This document shows, piece after piece, positions 26,555 to 35,473 of a stretch of DNA of 64,000 nucleotides (position 1 is the stretch's first letter; the number at the start of each line of letters is the position of its first letter). The stretch is from Kribbella antibiotica (lineage in GTDB: Bacteria > Actinomycetota > Actinomycetes > Propionibacteriales > Kribbellaceae). Where the stretch lies: the NCBI RefSeq assembly GCF_004349055.1, contig NZ_SMKX01000031.1, forward strand, positions 1 to 64,000. Reading direction: 5' to 3'. The notes under the pieces are model-generated. The model had not been told where the DNA came from, did no database searches, and worked only from the letters and a program-made list of their open reading frames with translations. Made by a program: the position numbers and the translations under genes.

Positions 26555-27948
26555 GCCTCAACTCCTTGCTCGTGAACGTCCGAAGGATCCGCAACGTCCG
26601 AAGAATCGTCGGCGCCCGTCTCCGGATCTTCGGACGTTGTGTCTGTGGAGGCTGGGGGATCGTCGCTGAGGTCCTCAGCGACGATCTGACGCAGCTGGTC
26701 GGTCGTGGGTGCCGTCACGTCGCGGAGTCGCCACGCATGCCGGCCGATGGCGGCTTCGAGGGTGTTGCGGGCGAACCGGCCGTTGCCGAAGGACTGGCCG
26801 CGCGGAGTCTCGGTGAGGATCTCCCCGAACCGCTCCAGCGCCTCTGGCACCAGCTCGTAGTCGGCGCCTGCGGTGAGGCCGGTGAGGATGTCGGTGAGCT
26901 CGTCGTCGCTGTAGTCGTCGAAAGAGATCGTGGTCCGGAACCGGCTGGCCAGTCCGGGGTTGGCGGCGATGAAGACTGCCATCGGCTCGGGGTATCCGGC
27001 GACGATGACGACCAGGTCGTCGCGCCGGTCCTCCATCTCCTTGACCAGCGTGTCCACGGCCTCACGCCCGTACTGGTCGGCGCCCAGGTCACCTGCGGTC
27101 AGGCTGTACGCCTCGTCGATGAACAGCACCCCACCGACTGCGGACGCGACCACCTCGGCGGTCTTGGTCGCGGTTTGGCCCAGGTAACCAGCAACCAGCT
27201 CGGAGCGGTCCACCTCGATCAGCTGTCCCTTTGACAGCAGTCCGAGTGCTTTGTAGATCCCACTGACCAGCCGGGCCACGGTGGTCTTGCCGGTCCCGGG
27301 ATTGCCCACGAAGACCAGGTGCCGCGTGATGGTCGGACTCTTTAGCCCTGCTTCGGTCCGCAGCTTCTCAACTCGCAGTACGGCGACCTGTCGGTGCACC
27401 TCGCGTTTGACCCGCTCAAGCCCGGTCAGCTCGTCCAACTCGGCCAGCAACTCGTCAACCGTCTTGGCCGGCACCTCCGGCTTCTCTTCCGCCTTGGCAA
27501 CCGCAGGTGTTGCGGGAGCAGGCGTAGAGCCGACCTGTAGCGGCCGAGCTCCGGCTGCCTGCAGTTGTGCCGCAGCAGCCACGGAGGCGTTGCCGACAAC
27601 GCGCATGGTCGGCTCACCCAACGTGCACGAGGCAGATGCGAGCTCAGCCAACGCCTCGGCGTACGCGACCTTCTCCGGCGACCCTGCGGTGACCAGCTCA
27701 GTCAGTACGGCGGTTGGTGCGCCCCGCCAGCGTCGTCCGCGAACGGCAGCGTCGAAGAAGTCCTGGGTGGTTGCACCCGGGAAGGCCTTGGCCCAGTCCG
27801 CCGGTGCACCGGGAGCCGACTCCGCCAGGGCGGCTGCCAACGACAGCGCCTCTGCGCGGGCCCGCTCCTCGTCGACACCGGCACGTACGGCGATCTCCAG
27901 CAGCGCGGCCAGCGCCTGCTGCAGTGACAGTCCCCCCTCGCCGCTCAT
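26551..27948 (-). CDS. CbxX/CfxQ-type AAA+ ATPase
   Basis: A 465-aa ATPase. A helical N-terminal region of about 160 residues precedes an AAA domain with GNPGTGKTTVAR (Walker A), VLFIDEAYSLT (Walker B), YPEPMAVFIAANPGLASRF (sensor 1 and arginine-finger region) and GNGRFARNTLEAAI (sensor 2). This is the CbxX/SpoVK subfamily, whose members remodel protein or enzyme complexes. The acidic C-terminal tail is rich in Asp, Ser and Thr. In this array it may act on the vWA or TelA proteins; that is inference. It overlaps both neighbours by 4 nt. Confidence 0.93.
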   Translation of the reverse strand: MSGEGGLSLQQALAALLEIAVRAGVDEERARAEALSLAAALAESAPGAPADWAKAFPGATTQDFFDAAVRGRRWRGAPTAVLTELVTAGSPEKVAYAEALAELASASCTLGEPTMRVVGNASVAAAAQLQAAGARPLQVGSTPAPATPAVAKAEEKPEVPAKTVDELLAELDELTGLERVKREVHRQVAVLRVEKLRTEAGLKSPTITRHLVFVGNPGTGKTTVARLVSGIYKALGLLSKGQLIEVDRSELVAGYLGQTATKTAEVVASAVGGVLFIDEAYSLTAGDLGADQYGREAVDTLVKEMEDRRDDLVVIVAGYPEPMAVFIAANPGLASRFRTTISFDDYSDDELTDILTGLTAGADYELVPEALERFGEILTETPRGQSFGNGRFARNTLEAAIGRHAWRLRDVTAPTTDQLRQIVAEDLSDDPPASTDTTSEDPETGADDSSDVADPSDVHEQGVEA

Positions 27949-28529
27949 GCTCCCCCTCGTCCTGGTGGTGGTCGTAGTGGCCCGGTATCCGGGCCGGTGT
28001 CAGGTGCTGGTGTGGAAGTGGTCGGACCAAGGGCCAAGCCTCCCCCGGTAGAACCAGTGCCGAACTTCTCCTGCAGGAACCGGCCATGCGCGATCAGTGC
28101 GGCCGCGTCGGCCCGGTTCACCGCGTCGAACACCTTGTCCATCGTTGCGCCCAACAGGTCCAACTGGTCGATCAGGATCATCAGTGAGGTCTTGCCGCGG
28201 TCCACCGGCCGGGTGTCGGCCCACTGCCGCGGCAACCGCAGATACCCACCGATGGCCTCCGGTAGATAGTCCGTCGCTGTAGCCATCACGGAGTACGCCT
28301 GCGCGCTGCCGGCCAGGTTGCCCAGCCGAGGGATGGTCTCCCGCACGATCCGCACCACCCGGTTGACCCGCGACGCCACCACCGCCGGTACGGCGCCCTC
28401 CGCGATCAGCTGCTCGACCCGAACCAGCGCGGCGAGCAGGTCATCGTTCGTGGGAGCACGTGGTCCCGGGGCAGGCTCTGGCTCTTGCTGGCGACCAACG
28501 AGTCGCGCAAAGAAGTCCCCCAGAGCCAT
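27945..28529 (-). CDS. small conserved-type protein of unknown function in the PknG array
   Basis: A 194-aa soluble protein I do not recognise. It starts MALGDFFARLVGRQ, has a helical middle (LLAALVRVEQLIAEG; RVNRVVRIVRETIPRL; IDQLDLLGATMDKVFDAV) and a low-complexity Gly/Pro/Thr tail from about residue 165. No cysteines or membrane segments are seen. The middle resembles helical partners encoded beside telA genes (YceH/XpaC-like), but similarity is too weak to claim. It begins 26 nt after telA and overlaps the AAA gene by ATGA. Confidence 0.8.
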   Translation of the reverse strand: MALGDFFARLVGRQQEPEPAPGPRAPTNDDLLAALVRVEQLIAEGAVPAVVASRVNRVVRIVRETIPRLGNLAGSAQAYSVMATATDYLPEAIGGYLRLPRQWADTRPVDRGKTSLMILIDQLDLLGATMDKVFDAVNRADAAALIAHGRFLQEKFGTGSTGGGLALGPTTSTPAPDTGPDTGPLRPPPGRGGA

Positions 28530-28555
28530 GCCCGTCCCCTGCTAGTGGTGGTGTG

Positions 28556-29836
28556 TCAGCGACCGATGTTGATGTCCAGGCTGCCCTGGACGACCTGCTG
28601 GTTCTGTCCGGCGACCCGGTCCAGGTAGCTGCGGGACTTGGTCACCTCGGACTCCAGCGTGCCGATCGTGGCCGCCATGTTGTCGAGCGCCTCGGACTTG
28701 AAGTGGTCGATCGCGTCCATGGTCGCGTAGATGTTCGCGAACGCGGCCTGCAGTTGCGGAAGCCCGATGGTGGCTGCCGCGGCCTGCTGCTGGATCGCCA
28801 CCGAGTTGTCCCGCAGCATCTGCGAGGTGCGCTCGATCATGCCGCTCGTGGTGGTGTTCAGCGCGGTGATCTGGTCCAGCACGAGCTTCTGGTTGCCCAG
28901 CGCCTGTGCCACGATGACTGCCGTCCGCAGTGCCGACACGGTGGTCGTGGAGGCGCGGTCGACGCCCTTGATCAGCTCGATGTTGTTCTTGATGATGATG
29001 TCGATGGCCAGGTAGTTCTGGATCGACACTGCGAGCTGGGTGAGCAGGTCCTGGTGCTTCTGCCGGACGTAGAACAGCACGTCCTCGCGGAACGCCTTGG
29101 CCTTCTCCGGGTTGGTCGTGTCCAGCTCTGCGATCGCTGCGGACAGCCGTGCATCGAGGCGCTCGGCGACGTACACGTACTGGTTCAGCCGGGTCATGGC
29201 GTCCCAGAGGTTCTGCTTCTCCAAGTTCAGCGCGGCGTTGTCCTTGCCGAGCTCGTCCTGGCCGTTCCGCAGTGAGTGCAGGATCCCCTCGAGGTGCGTC
29301 TGCGCGCTCTGGTACTTGCGGAAGTAGTCCTCGATCTTGTCGCCGAACGGGATCATCCCGAGCAGCTTCCGGGTCCCGGTAGCGCCCTTCGGGTCCAGGT
29401 CCTCGACCGTACGGCGCAGGTCGAGCAGCGTCTTGCCGACCGTCGACCCCTCCGACAGGCCGCCGCTCTGCAGCGCCTTGACCGGCTGCTGCAGCAGCCG
29501 GTTGGAGCTCTCAGCCGCATTGCGGATGTCGACGTCACCCATGCTGCGCACGTCAGTGGCCTTGGCCGCGAACTCCGGTGACCGCGGCTCGGCCACCATC
29601 AGCGCAGTGAGGAAGGTGTCCACCTTCGCGTCCAGACCCGGCAGTGCGGCCGCGTCAACGGCCGGAGCCAGGCTCGGCGCCGCCGTGGCAGCTACTGCCT
29701 GTGATGGCGCCGGAGCAGTCAGTATCAGTCCCGGTGCGGTCGCGGTCGGCGGCTGCAGCGGCGATACCGCCGGCTGCGCAGCCGCTGCCCCAGCGGCGTT
29801 TCCTGCTGCTCCAGCAGTGTTATCGGCTTCGGTCAT
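28556..29836 (-). CDS. telA: TelA-family toxic anion resistance protein
   Basis: A 426-aa protein of the TelA family, first gene of the array. After an Ala/Pro-rich start of about 75 residues comes the long helical TelA domain: FLTALMVAEPRSPEF, ESSNRLLQQPVKAL, IPFGDKIEDYFRKYQSAQTHLEGIL, LNQYVYVAERLDARL, VQNYLAI-type segment near ISIQNYLAID, and TTVSALRTAVIVAQALG. TelA was found through tellurite resistance, but the cellular role is unsettled. The start is ATG 29836 with GGAGGGGAACGACG upstream. An in-frame start 54 nt earlier adds a basic stretch that is not family-like. Confidence 0.92.
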   Translation of the reverse strand: MTEADNTAGAAGNAAGAAAAQPAVSPLQPPTATAPGLILTAPAPSQAVAATAAPSLAPAVDAAALPGLDAKVDTFLTALMVAEPRSPEFAAKATDVRSMGDVDIRNAAESSNRLLQQPVKALQSGGLSEGSTVGKTLLDLRRTVEDLDPKGATGTRKLLGMIPFGDKIEDYFRKYQSAQTHLEGILHSLRNGQDELGKDNAALNLEKQNLWDAMTRLNQYVYVAERLDARLSAAIAELDTTNPEKAKAFREDVLFYVRQKHQDLLTQLAVSIQNYLAIDIIIKNNIELIKGVDRASTTTVSALRTAVIVAQALGNQKLVLDQITALNTTTSGMIERTSQMLRDNSVAIQQQAAAATIGLPQLQAAFANIYATMDAIDHFKSEALDNMAATIGTLESEVTKSRSYLDRVAGQNQQVVQGSLDINIGR

Positions 29837-29885
29837 CGTCGTTCCCCTCCGGTGGCTGCGCGAGCGTCCCCCACTCCCGCGTGCT

Positions 29886-29913
29886 GTCACCTCCGTGACG
29901 CGCTGACAATCTA
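29886..29913 (-). promoter_or_regulatory. candidate promoter/operator of the ten-gene array
   Basis: On the minus strand TAGATT (complement of 29908-29913) could be a -10 box, placing the start near 29901. Just downstream lies an inverted repeat, GTCAC (29886-29890) and GTGAC (29895-29899) with a 4-nt centre. No clear -35 box is visible. The 125 nt between telA and folA hold nothing else I can support. Confidence 0.3.
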
Positions 29914-29961
29914 CGCGGTTCCCGGCCGACGTGGTGGTGTCGTTGTGTAGTCGTTGCCTGC

Positions 29962-30417
29962 TCAGCTACGCCGGTAGCTGACGAAGGCGAAACCGTCGTG
30001 CGGGTCGCGAGCGGTTTCGGTCCAGTCCGACTGGTCGAGAGCGGGGAAGGTGACGTCGCCGGCGGGGGACTGGTCGACCTCGGTCAGCTCCAGCCGATCG
30101 GCGTACGGGAGGGCTTGGCGGTAGATCTCGCCGCCGCCTGCCACATAGAGGTCGCCCTGCTCTTTGAGGGCCTCTTCGAGCGTGTGAACAACCTGTACGC
30201 CGTCTGCCGACCAGTCTTGTTGCCGAGTGACCACGACGGTACGGCGGCCGGGTAGTGGTCGGCCGATCGAGTCGTAGGTCTTGCGGCCCATCACCAGCGT
30301 GTGTCCGAGGGTCAGCTGCTTGAAGTGCTGGAGGTCCTCCCGGATGCGCCACGGCAGGTCGTTGTCACGGCCGATGACGCCGTTCGCGCCGACCGCCGCG
30401 ATCAGGATGATGCTCAT
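29962..30417 (-). CDS. folA: dihydrofolate reductase
   Basis: Reduces dihydrofolate to tetrahydrofolate with NADPH. The 151-aa protein has the family landmarks: [17 protein letters not shown], the acidic Asp in [28 protein letters not shown] and [13 protein letters not shown]. Its ATG overlaps the thymidylate synthase stop (30414-30417), so folate recycling and dTMP synthesis are co-expressed. Nothing unusual is seen in length or residues. Confidence 0.97.
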   Translation of the reverse strand: MSIILIAAVGANGVIGRDNDLPWRIREDLQHFKQLTLGHTLVMGRKTYDSIGRPLPGRRTVVVTRQQDWSADGVQVVHTLEEALKEQGDLYVAGGGEIYRQALPYADRLELTEVDQSPAGDVTFPALDQSDWTETARDPHDGFAFVSYRRS

Positions 30418-31205
30418 ACGGCGATGGGGGCCTTGATGCCCGGGTGCGGGTCGTAGCCGACCAGTTCGATGTCAGCGATCTCGTAGGAGTCGATCGAGTC
30501 GCGCTGCGCGAGCTTGAGGGTCGGCAGCGGCCGGGGCTCGCGGGTGAGCTGCAGGCGGGCCTGGTCCAGGTGGTTCGAGTAGAGGTGTGCGTCGCCGAGG
30601 GTGTGGACGAAGTCGCCGACCTCCAGTCCGGTCTGCTGAGCGACCATGTGGGTCAGCAGCGCGTACGAGGCGATGTTGAACGGCACACCGAGGAAGATGT
30701 CGGCGGAGCGCTGGTACAGCTGGCAGGACAGCTTGCCGTCGGCCACGTAGAACTGGAACATCGTGTGACACGGCGGAAGCGCCATGCTGTCGACATCTGC
30801 GACGTTCCACGCGTTGACGATGTGCCGGCGTGAGTCGGGGTTCTTCTTGATGCCCTCGATCAGTCCGGCGATCTGGTCGACGCTGCGGCCGTCCGGTGTC
30901 GGCCAGGAGCGCCACTGATAGCCGTAGACCGGCCCCAGCTCGCCGTCCGCGTCAGCCCACTCGTCCCAGATCTTGATGTTGTTCTCGTGCAGCCACTTGA
31001 TGTTCGTCGAGCCGCTGAGGAACCAGATCAGCTCCCCGAACACCGACCGCAGATGCAGCTTCTTGGTGGTGACGGCCGGGAAGCCCTCCCGAAGGTCGTA
31101 CCGCGACTGGTACCCGAACACGCTCAGCGTGCCCGTGCCAGTACGGTCCCCCTTCTGAGTCCCGTGGTCCAACACATGCCTCAGAAGATCCAGGTACTGC
31201 TGCAT
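30414..31205 (-). CDS. thyA: thymidylate synthase (ThyA)
   Basis: Methylates dUMP to dTMP using methylenetetrahydrofolate. The 263-aa protein matches the standard ThyA length. Landmarks are [12 protein letters not shown], the catalytic Cys in [30 protein letters not shown] and HLYSNHLDQ. It is the first gene of a thyA-folA pair. The Pth2-type hydrolase gene diverges from it; a possible ATG for that gene at 31176 would lie inside thyA, so a later GTG was preferred there. Confidence 0.98.
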   Translation of the reverse strand: MQQYLDLLRHVLDHGTQKGDRTGTGTLSVFGYQSRYDLREGFPAVTTKKLHLRSVFGELIWFLSGSTNIKWLHENNIKIWDEWADADGELGPVYGYQWRSWPTPDGRSVDQIAGLIEGIKKNPDSRRHIVNAWNVADVDSMALPPCHTMFQFYVADGKLSCQLYQRSADIFLGVPFNIASYALLTHMVAQQTGLEVGDFVHTLGDAHLYSNHLDQARLQLTREPRPLPTLKLAQRDSIDSYEIADIELVGYDPHPGIKAPIAV

Positions 31206-31238
31206 GCGGCCAACCTACCTCCTGACAGACTCGCGTCC

Positions 31239-31889
31239 GTGGAGCACGTACTGACTCTGGTCATTCGCGTCGAGAAGAACGCCCGTCCTCAGCAGACTGA
31301 TGCTCTGGAGGCCGCAGCGACCGCCGTACTGGCGATCCTTGCCGACGAGCGCTCCACCGGCGAGGGCGAGTGGGCCGCCGCCATGACTGCCTGGCAGGAC
31401 CGCCGCATCCGCAAGGTGGTCCGCCGTGCCCGCGGAGCCGAGTGGCGCCGAGCCGAAGCCCTCCCTGGCGTCACCGTCATCCAGGGGACCGCAGAGGTCA
31501 GAGTCTTCCCGCCAGTCCCACTGGACGACGTTCCCAAAGACCTCGCCAAGCTACAGGTAGCCGGCACCGACTTCGACCAGCCAGAACCCCCTGCCGTCCC
31601 GCACCCCGGCGTACCAGTCATCTGGATCAACCCGACCCTGCAGATGTCCAGCGGCAAGACCATGGCCCAGGTAGGCCACGGTGCCCAGCTGGCCTGGCTA
31701 GCTCTCTCAGAAGCAGCCCGCAAAGACTGGTCCGCCGCCAACTTCCCCCTGGCAGTCCGCAAAGCCAACCCGGCGCACTGGACCCAGCTACTCCAGACCG
31801 ACTTCCCCGTCATCCAGGACGCCGGCTTCACCGAAATAGAACCCGGCTCCCGCACAGTCATCGCCGAACACCCTCAACTCAGGCGATAA
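31239..31889 (+). CDS. Pth2-type peptidyl-tRNA hydrolase domain protein
   Basis: A 216-aa protein. The first 100 residues are helical and Arg/Ala-rich; the C-terminal half is a Pth2-like domain with IWINPTLQMSSGKTMAQVGHGAQLAWLAL, matching the K-x-x-A-Q-x-x-H-x-A core of archaeal and eukaryotic Pth2, and ends TEIEPGSRTVIA. Pth2 enzymes free tRNA from peptidyl-tRNA; bacteria normally use Pth1, so this is probably an accessory enzyme. I chose GTG 31239 (VEHVLTLVIRV); ATG 31176 is an alternative. It overlaps the convergent DUF6928-like gene by 16 nt. Confidence 0.82.
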   Translation: MEHVLTLVIRVEKNARPQQTDALEAAATAVLAILADERSTGEGEWAAAMTAWQDRRIRKVVRRARGAEWRRAEALPGVTVIQGTAEVRVFPPVPLDDVPKDLAKLQVAGTDFDQPEPPAVPHPGVPVIWINPTLQMSSGKTMAQVGHGAQLAWLALSEAARKDWSAANFPLAVRKANPAHWTQLLQTDFPVIQDAGFTEIEPGSRTVIAEHPQLRR

Positions 31890-32497
31890 CCCAGCAACAC
31901 GATCTCCGCCAGCTCAGGCTCGTTGTCCGGCGGGTACCCCTCATAGACGAACCCAAAGAGCGTCCCGAGTGCTTCCTCGGCCAGCTCCAACGGGTGGAAC
32001 ACGAAGGGGTACGGCTGCTCGTCGTCCTCGTCGTCGACGGGGTGCTCACCGGCCCAGTACGGCGCCTCGAACGGCAGCCGTGAGCCGATGTCCTCAAGCA
32101 CCCCGCTGTCCGGCGACAGACTCAGCGCTCGCTGCAATACGCGGTCCTCCCAGATCGCATAGGCGAACCAATCGACCACGCTGTGCATCGCATGCAGATA
32201 GAGCGTTCGGCCCTTCGCCTCGTCAACGAAGCGCTGTGGCAGTGCTGACGGGTAGTCGAGTGCCACCTCACCTGATAGCAGCACCGTCGCGCCTGGGAAG
32301 ACACCGGCGTAGATGATGCCGTCCGGGGGATTCGACTGTTCCGCCATCGTGCTGTCGTCGAGCGGGGTCAGCGTTCGGCCCGGGTGAAGCTGCTCCACGA
32401 AGGCTTGTGTTGCTTGGCGGTCTACTGCAGGTTGCTCACGCAGTACGTCGGCCACGGGGCGGTCGGCGTACACGAGCATCCAGTCTTTGGCTCCCAT
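31874..32497 (-). CDS. DUF6928-like protein of unknown function
   Basis: A 207-aa cytoplasmic protein starting MGAKDWMLVYADRPVADVLR, a pattern I associate with the actinobacterial DUF6928 family. Further features are PPDGIIYAGVFPGATVLLSGEVALD, LHAMHSVVDWFAYAIWEDRVL and an acidic loop with many Asp and Glu (about residues 155-165). No catalytic motif is apparent. The start follows no strong ribosome binding site. It converges with the Pth2-type gene and overlaps it by 16 nt. Confidence 0.75.
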   Translation of the reverse strand: MGAKDWMLVYADRPVADVLREQPAVDRQATQAFVEQLHPGRTLTPLDDSTMAEQSNPPDGIIYAGVFPGATVLLSGEVALDYPSALPQRFVDEAKGRTLYLHAMHSVVDWFAYAIWEDRVLQRALSLSPDSGVLEDIGSRLPFEAPYWAGEHPVDDEDDEQPYPFVFHPLELAEEALGTLFGFVYEGYPPDNEPELAEIVLLGYRLS

Positions 32498-32507
32498 GCG
32501 GGATGTT

Positions 32508-33095
32508 CTACCGGATGACCTTGTAGTGCAGGTGGGTGACTCGGTCGCCTTGTACGACGCGGGGGTCTTCCAGGAGGACTTGCGGGCCTACGTAGTCGCC
32601 GAAGAACTTGCGGCCGGCGCCCAGGACTACCGGGGCGAGGTTGTAGGCGAGTTCGTCGACCAGGCCGGCGGCTAGGGCTTGCCCGGTGAGATTGCCGCCG
32701 GTGATGGAGACGTTGTCGGAGCCGGCATGGGCTTTGGCTTGAGTGACTGCTTGTTCGATGCCGTTCACGAAGGTGAAGGGGGCGCCGGGGAACGGCCAGT
32801 CAGTCGGGGGCTGGTGGGTGACCACGAAGACGTGGTCGCCCACGGCGGGGACGCCGTTCCAGCCGTTGGTGATGTCGAAGAGGCGACGGCCGATGATGCA
32901 GGAGCGGACGTTGGGCCAGGTGCTGTCGAGGTAGTCGGCGCTGGCCTGGCTGATGTGGAAGGCCCGGCTGCGGTCGGTGCCGTAGTACTCGACCGGTCCG
33001 TTGCCGTACCAGTCGAAGAGCGGTCCAACGCCGTCCTCGAGGTCCGCGACGAACCCGTCCAGTGACACGACCGCAGAGGCGATCACGTTGCCCAT
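32508..33095 (-). CDS. RibD C-terminal/dihydrofolate-reductase-family protein
   Basis: A 195-aa protein of the RibD C-terminal fold: VIASAVVSLDGFVADLEDGVGPLFDW near the start, IGRRLFDITNGW near residue 70, FVVTHQPP and SITGGNLTGQALAAGLVDELAYNLAPVVLG. Such proteins are annotated as dihydrofolate-reductase-like but the substrate is usually unknown. It starts 2 nt after the SRPBCC gene and forms an ArsR-SRPBCC-RibD-like operon, a common actinobacterial trio. Confidence 0.9.
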   Translation of the reverse strand: MGNVIASAVVSLDGFVADLEDGVGPLFDWYGNGPVEYYGTDRSRAFHISQASADYLDSTWPNVRSCIIGRRLFDITNGWNGVPAVGDHVFVVTHQPPTDWPFPGAPFTFVNGIEQAVTQAKAHAGSDNVSITGGNLTGQALAAGLVDELAYNLAPVVLGAGRKFFGDYVGPQVLLEDPRVVQGDRVTHLHYKVIR

Positions 33096-33097
33096 GA

Positions 33098-33565
33098 CTA
33101 GCCCTCCTTGGCGACCAGCTCGGCGAGGCGGTCCATGGAGTCGTTGATGCCGTCGGCCATGCCGTACTCGACGGACTGGTCACGGCCTTCGACGGAGGGG
33201 AACACAGAGCGCTGGCGGAGCAGCACGCCGGTCTCGGTGGGCTCCAGTGTCAGCTTTTCGATGCAGACCTCGCCCGGTGCGCCTTCCCACTCGAAGGTCT
33301 GGATGACCATCTCGTCCTGGACGACGCTGTGGAAGACCCCGCGGAAGGCGTACTCGCCATTGGCGTCACGGTGGACGTAGCGGTACGCACCGCCCGGGCG
33401 GACGTCGTACTCCTGGATGTCGGCCTCCAGGTTGCGCGGGCCGAGCCACTGGCCCAGTAGCTCCTTGCTGGTCATCACTTTGAACAGCTGGGCCGGGGTG
33501 GCGTCGAACTCACGGGTGACCTCGACGAACGGCGTACCGGCGGGGGTGTTGATGGTGGTGGTCAT
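33098..33565 (-). CDS. SRPBCC (AHSA1/START-like) protein
   Basis: A 155-aa protein of the AHSA1-like branch: FVEVTREFDATPAQLFKVMTSKELLGQWLGP at the start, then the beta-strand pattern GGAYRYVHRDANG, MVIQTFEWEGAPG and the C-terminal helix GMADGINDSMDRLAELVA. The family binds hydrophobic ligands; no ligand can be named. It is coupled to the ArsR regulator (ATGA, 33562-33565) and followed after 2 nt by the RibD-like gene. Confidence 0.92.
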   Translation of the reverse strand: MTTTINTPAGTPFVEVTREFDATPAQLFKVMTSKELLGQWLGPRNLEADIQEYDVRPGGAYRYVHRDANGEYAFRGVFHSVVQDEMVIQTFEWEGAPGEVCIEKLTLEPTETGVLLRQRSVFPSVEGRDQSVEYGMADGINDSMDRLAELVAKEG

Positions 33566-33900
33566 TTCTCCTGCTCCTTGATCGTGGCGAGCACCGCGTC
33601 CATCCGTCGGAAGCGGCGCTCGGTCTCCAGCCGGTACTCGTCGATCCAGCTGGTCAGTGCCTCGAGCGCGGCCGGCACCAGGTGGCAGGGACGGCGCTGG
33701 CCGTCCCGCGTCCGGGTGATCAGCCCGGCGGCCTCGAGCACCTGGATGTGCCGCGAGATCGCCTGCGTGGTGATCGGGAACGGTTCGGCCAGCTCGTTGA
33801 CGGTCGCCGGACCCCGCGAGAGTCGCGCGATCATCGCTCGCCGGATCGGATCGCCGAGTGCGGCGAAGGCCCGATCGAGCTGGCTGTCGTCAACCGGCAT
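33562..33900 (-). CDS. ArsR-family winged-helix regulator
   Basis: A 112-aa regulator: LDRAFAALGDPIRRAMIARLSRGPATVNELAEPF, then the recognition helix region TTQAISRHIQVLEAAGLITRTRDGQRR. It has no metal-binding cysteines, so it is not a classical metal sensor. It heads an operon with SRPBCC and RibD-like genes and probably represses it through the repeat just upstream. I chose ATG 33900; a TTG at 33909 is possible and would add three residues. Confidence 0.92.
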   Translation of the reverse strand: MPVDDSQLDRAFAALGDPIRRAMIARLSRGPATVNELAEPFPITTQAISRHIQVLEAAGLITRTRDGQRRPCHLVPAALEALTSWIDEYRLETERRFRRMDAVLATIKEQEK

Positions 33901-33921
33901 CTTTATCAACCATTCCCTTGA

Positions 33922-33937
33922 TCAACTGATGTGTTGA
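33922..33937 (-). promoter_or_regulatory. candidate ArsR operator
   Basis: TCAAC (33922-33926), a 6-nt spacer and GTTGA (33933-33937), 22 nt upstream of the ArsR start in an AT-rich patch that also holds TATATT on the minus strand. This fits autoregulation. Confidence 0.4.
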
Positions 33938-33970
33938 ATATAGGGAGAGGCTGCACCCCGCGTCAAGGGG

Positions 33971-35473
33971 TCAGATCGTTTCGAAGGCGGCCATCATGGC
34001 CATGTCCTCGTGCTCGAGGTTGTGGCAGTGGATGAGGTACTTGCCCTTGTGGGCGGTGAACTTCACCAGCACCTCCACCACCTCGGCCGGCTGCACATCC
34101 ACGGTGTCCTTCCAGCCTGCGTCGTACGGGCCTGGCTCGCGGCCGCGGCGGCTCAGCACCTGGAACGGTGCGAGGTGGACGTGCACTGGGTGGTGCACGT
34201 CAGTGACGAACGACCAGATCTCGTACTGGTCGAGTTTCACCTGCGCCTGCATGTTCACTGGGTCGAAGGCCTTGCCGTTGATCGTCCAGCCCTGGTGGCC
34301 GCCCGCATTGCCGCGGCGGAACCGCCACTGGCGTTTGACGACGCCACGCGGCACATCAACTGCGGCGTACGTCGACAGCTTCGCCGGGATGCTGCTGTCG
34401 TCACTCGCCCGGCGTGCGACCTTGAAGCGCAGTACTGGTGCGTCCTTGTCGAGCCGGTTGACCACAGTGACTTCGTCACCGGGCCGGTACGACGAGAAGT
34501 CCACGATCACGTCGAATCGCTCAGCCGGTGCGATCACCAGCGTCTCGTGTTCGACCGGTGCGCCGAGTAGTCCACCATCACTCCCGATCTGCACGAACTT
34601 CGCCGGCCCACGGTCGAACGCCAGCTCGTAGCGGCGCGCGTTGGCGGCGTTCAGAATCCGCAGGCGGTATCGCGCTGCGTCTACCTCGTGTACGGGCCAC
34701 GGTGCGCCGTTCACTAGCGTCACATCGGCCACAACGCCTTCCATGTAAGCCGACTCGACACCCGGGCGGTCCTTGGCGGCTGGGTACAGGAATGAGCCGT
34801 CCTCGGCGAAAGCGCGGTCCGCAATGACCAGTGGGATCTCCCGATCACCATGCGGCAGTGGCAGTCGGTCCTCTTCGGCGTCCCGGATCAGATGCAGGCC
34901 GAACAGTCCGCGGTAGACCTGTGGTCCGGTGTAGTCCATCCGATGGTCGTGGTACCAGAGCGTGGCCGCGCGCTGCGTGTTCGGAAAGGTGTGCGTGCGG
35001 CTCCCGGTCTTCACATCACCGCCCTGCATGGTGTGGTGACCGGAGTGATCGTGGTGCCCGCCTGCTGGCATCAGTAGGTCCAGCGGCCAGCCATCACTCG
35101 CAGCTGGCGTGTGCCCGCCATGCAGATGCAGGGCAGTCGGTACGTCGAGTTCGTTCACCTGCTCGACCACAGTGGTCCGGCCACTGCGGACATCGAAGGT
35201 CGGCCCGGGGAACAGGCCGTCGTACCCGAGGACTTCAGTCTTGAGACCGGGCAGAATCTCCAGACTGGCCTTGCGCTGCACCACGCGGTAGTGATCCGAA
35301 GAGGTGGGCTTCTTTACCGGTGGAATCGGCAGTGGGACGGTGAAGGGCTGGGGGAGTTTCGCCTTACTGTGCAGGAGTTCTCCGGCCTGTGACGGTGACG
35401 AGTCAAGGCCGCAGCCGGTCAGTGTGACGGCAGCGCCGGTGGCTGCGAGCAGAGTGCGCCGGGACAGCTTCAC
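33971..35473 (-). CDS. exported multicopper oxidase (CotA/bilirubin-oxidase-like)
   Basis: A 500-aa oxidase. The start KLSRRTLLAATGAAVTLTGC gives a Tat-type twin-arginine signal and a lipobox-like Cys. All four copper motifs are present: LHLHGGH, LWYHDHRM, HPVHVHLAPF and HCHNLEHEDMAMM (Met as axial ligand of type 1 copper). Between the first two lies a His-rich loop (GGHHDHSGHHTM) not needed for the fold, which may bind extra copper. It should oxidise phenols, bilirubin or metal ions with oxygen. The GTG start overlaps the upstream membrane protein stop (GTGA, 35470-35473). A second frame start further upstream would lie inside that gene. Confidence 0.93.
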   Translation of the reverse strand: MKLSRRTLLAATGAAVTLTGCGLDSSPSQAGELLHSKAKLPQPFTVPLPIPPVKKPTSSDHYRVVQRKASLEILPGLKTEVLGYDGLFPGPTFDVRSGRTTVVEQVNELDVPTALHLHGGHTPAASDGWPLDLLMPAGGHHDHSGHHTMQGGDVKTGSRTHTFPNTQRAATLWYHDHRMDYTGPQVYRGLFGLHLIRDAEEDRLPLPHGDREIPLVIADRAFAEDGSFLYPAAKDRPGVESAYMEGVVADVTLVNGAPWPVHEVDAARYRLRILNAANARRYELAFDRGPAKFVQIGSDGGLLGAPVEHETLVIAPAERFDVIVDFSSYRPGDEVTVVNRLDKDAPVLRFKVARRASDDSSIPAKLSTYAAVDVPRGVVKRQWRFRRGNAGGHQGWTINGKAFDPVNMQAQVKLDQYEIWSFVTDVHHPVHVHLAPFQVLSRRGREPGPYDAGWKDTVDVQPAEVVEVLVKFTAHKGKYLIHCHNLEHEDMAMMAAFETI

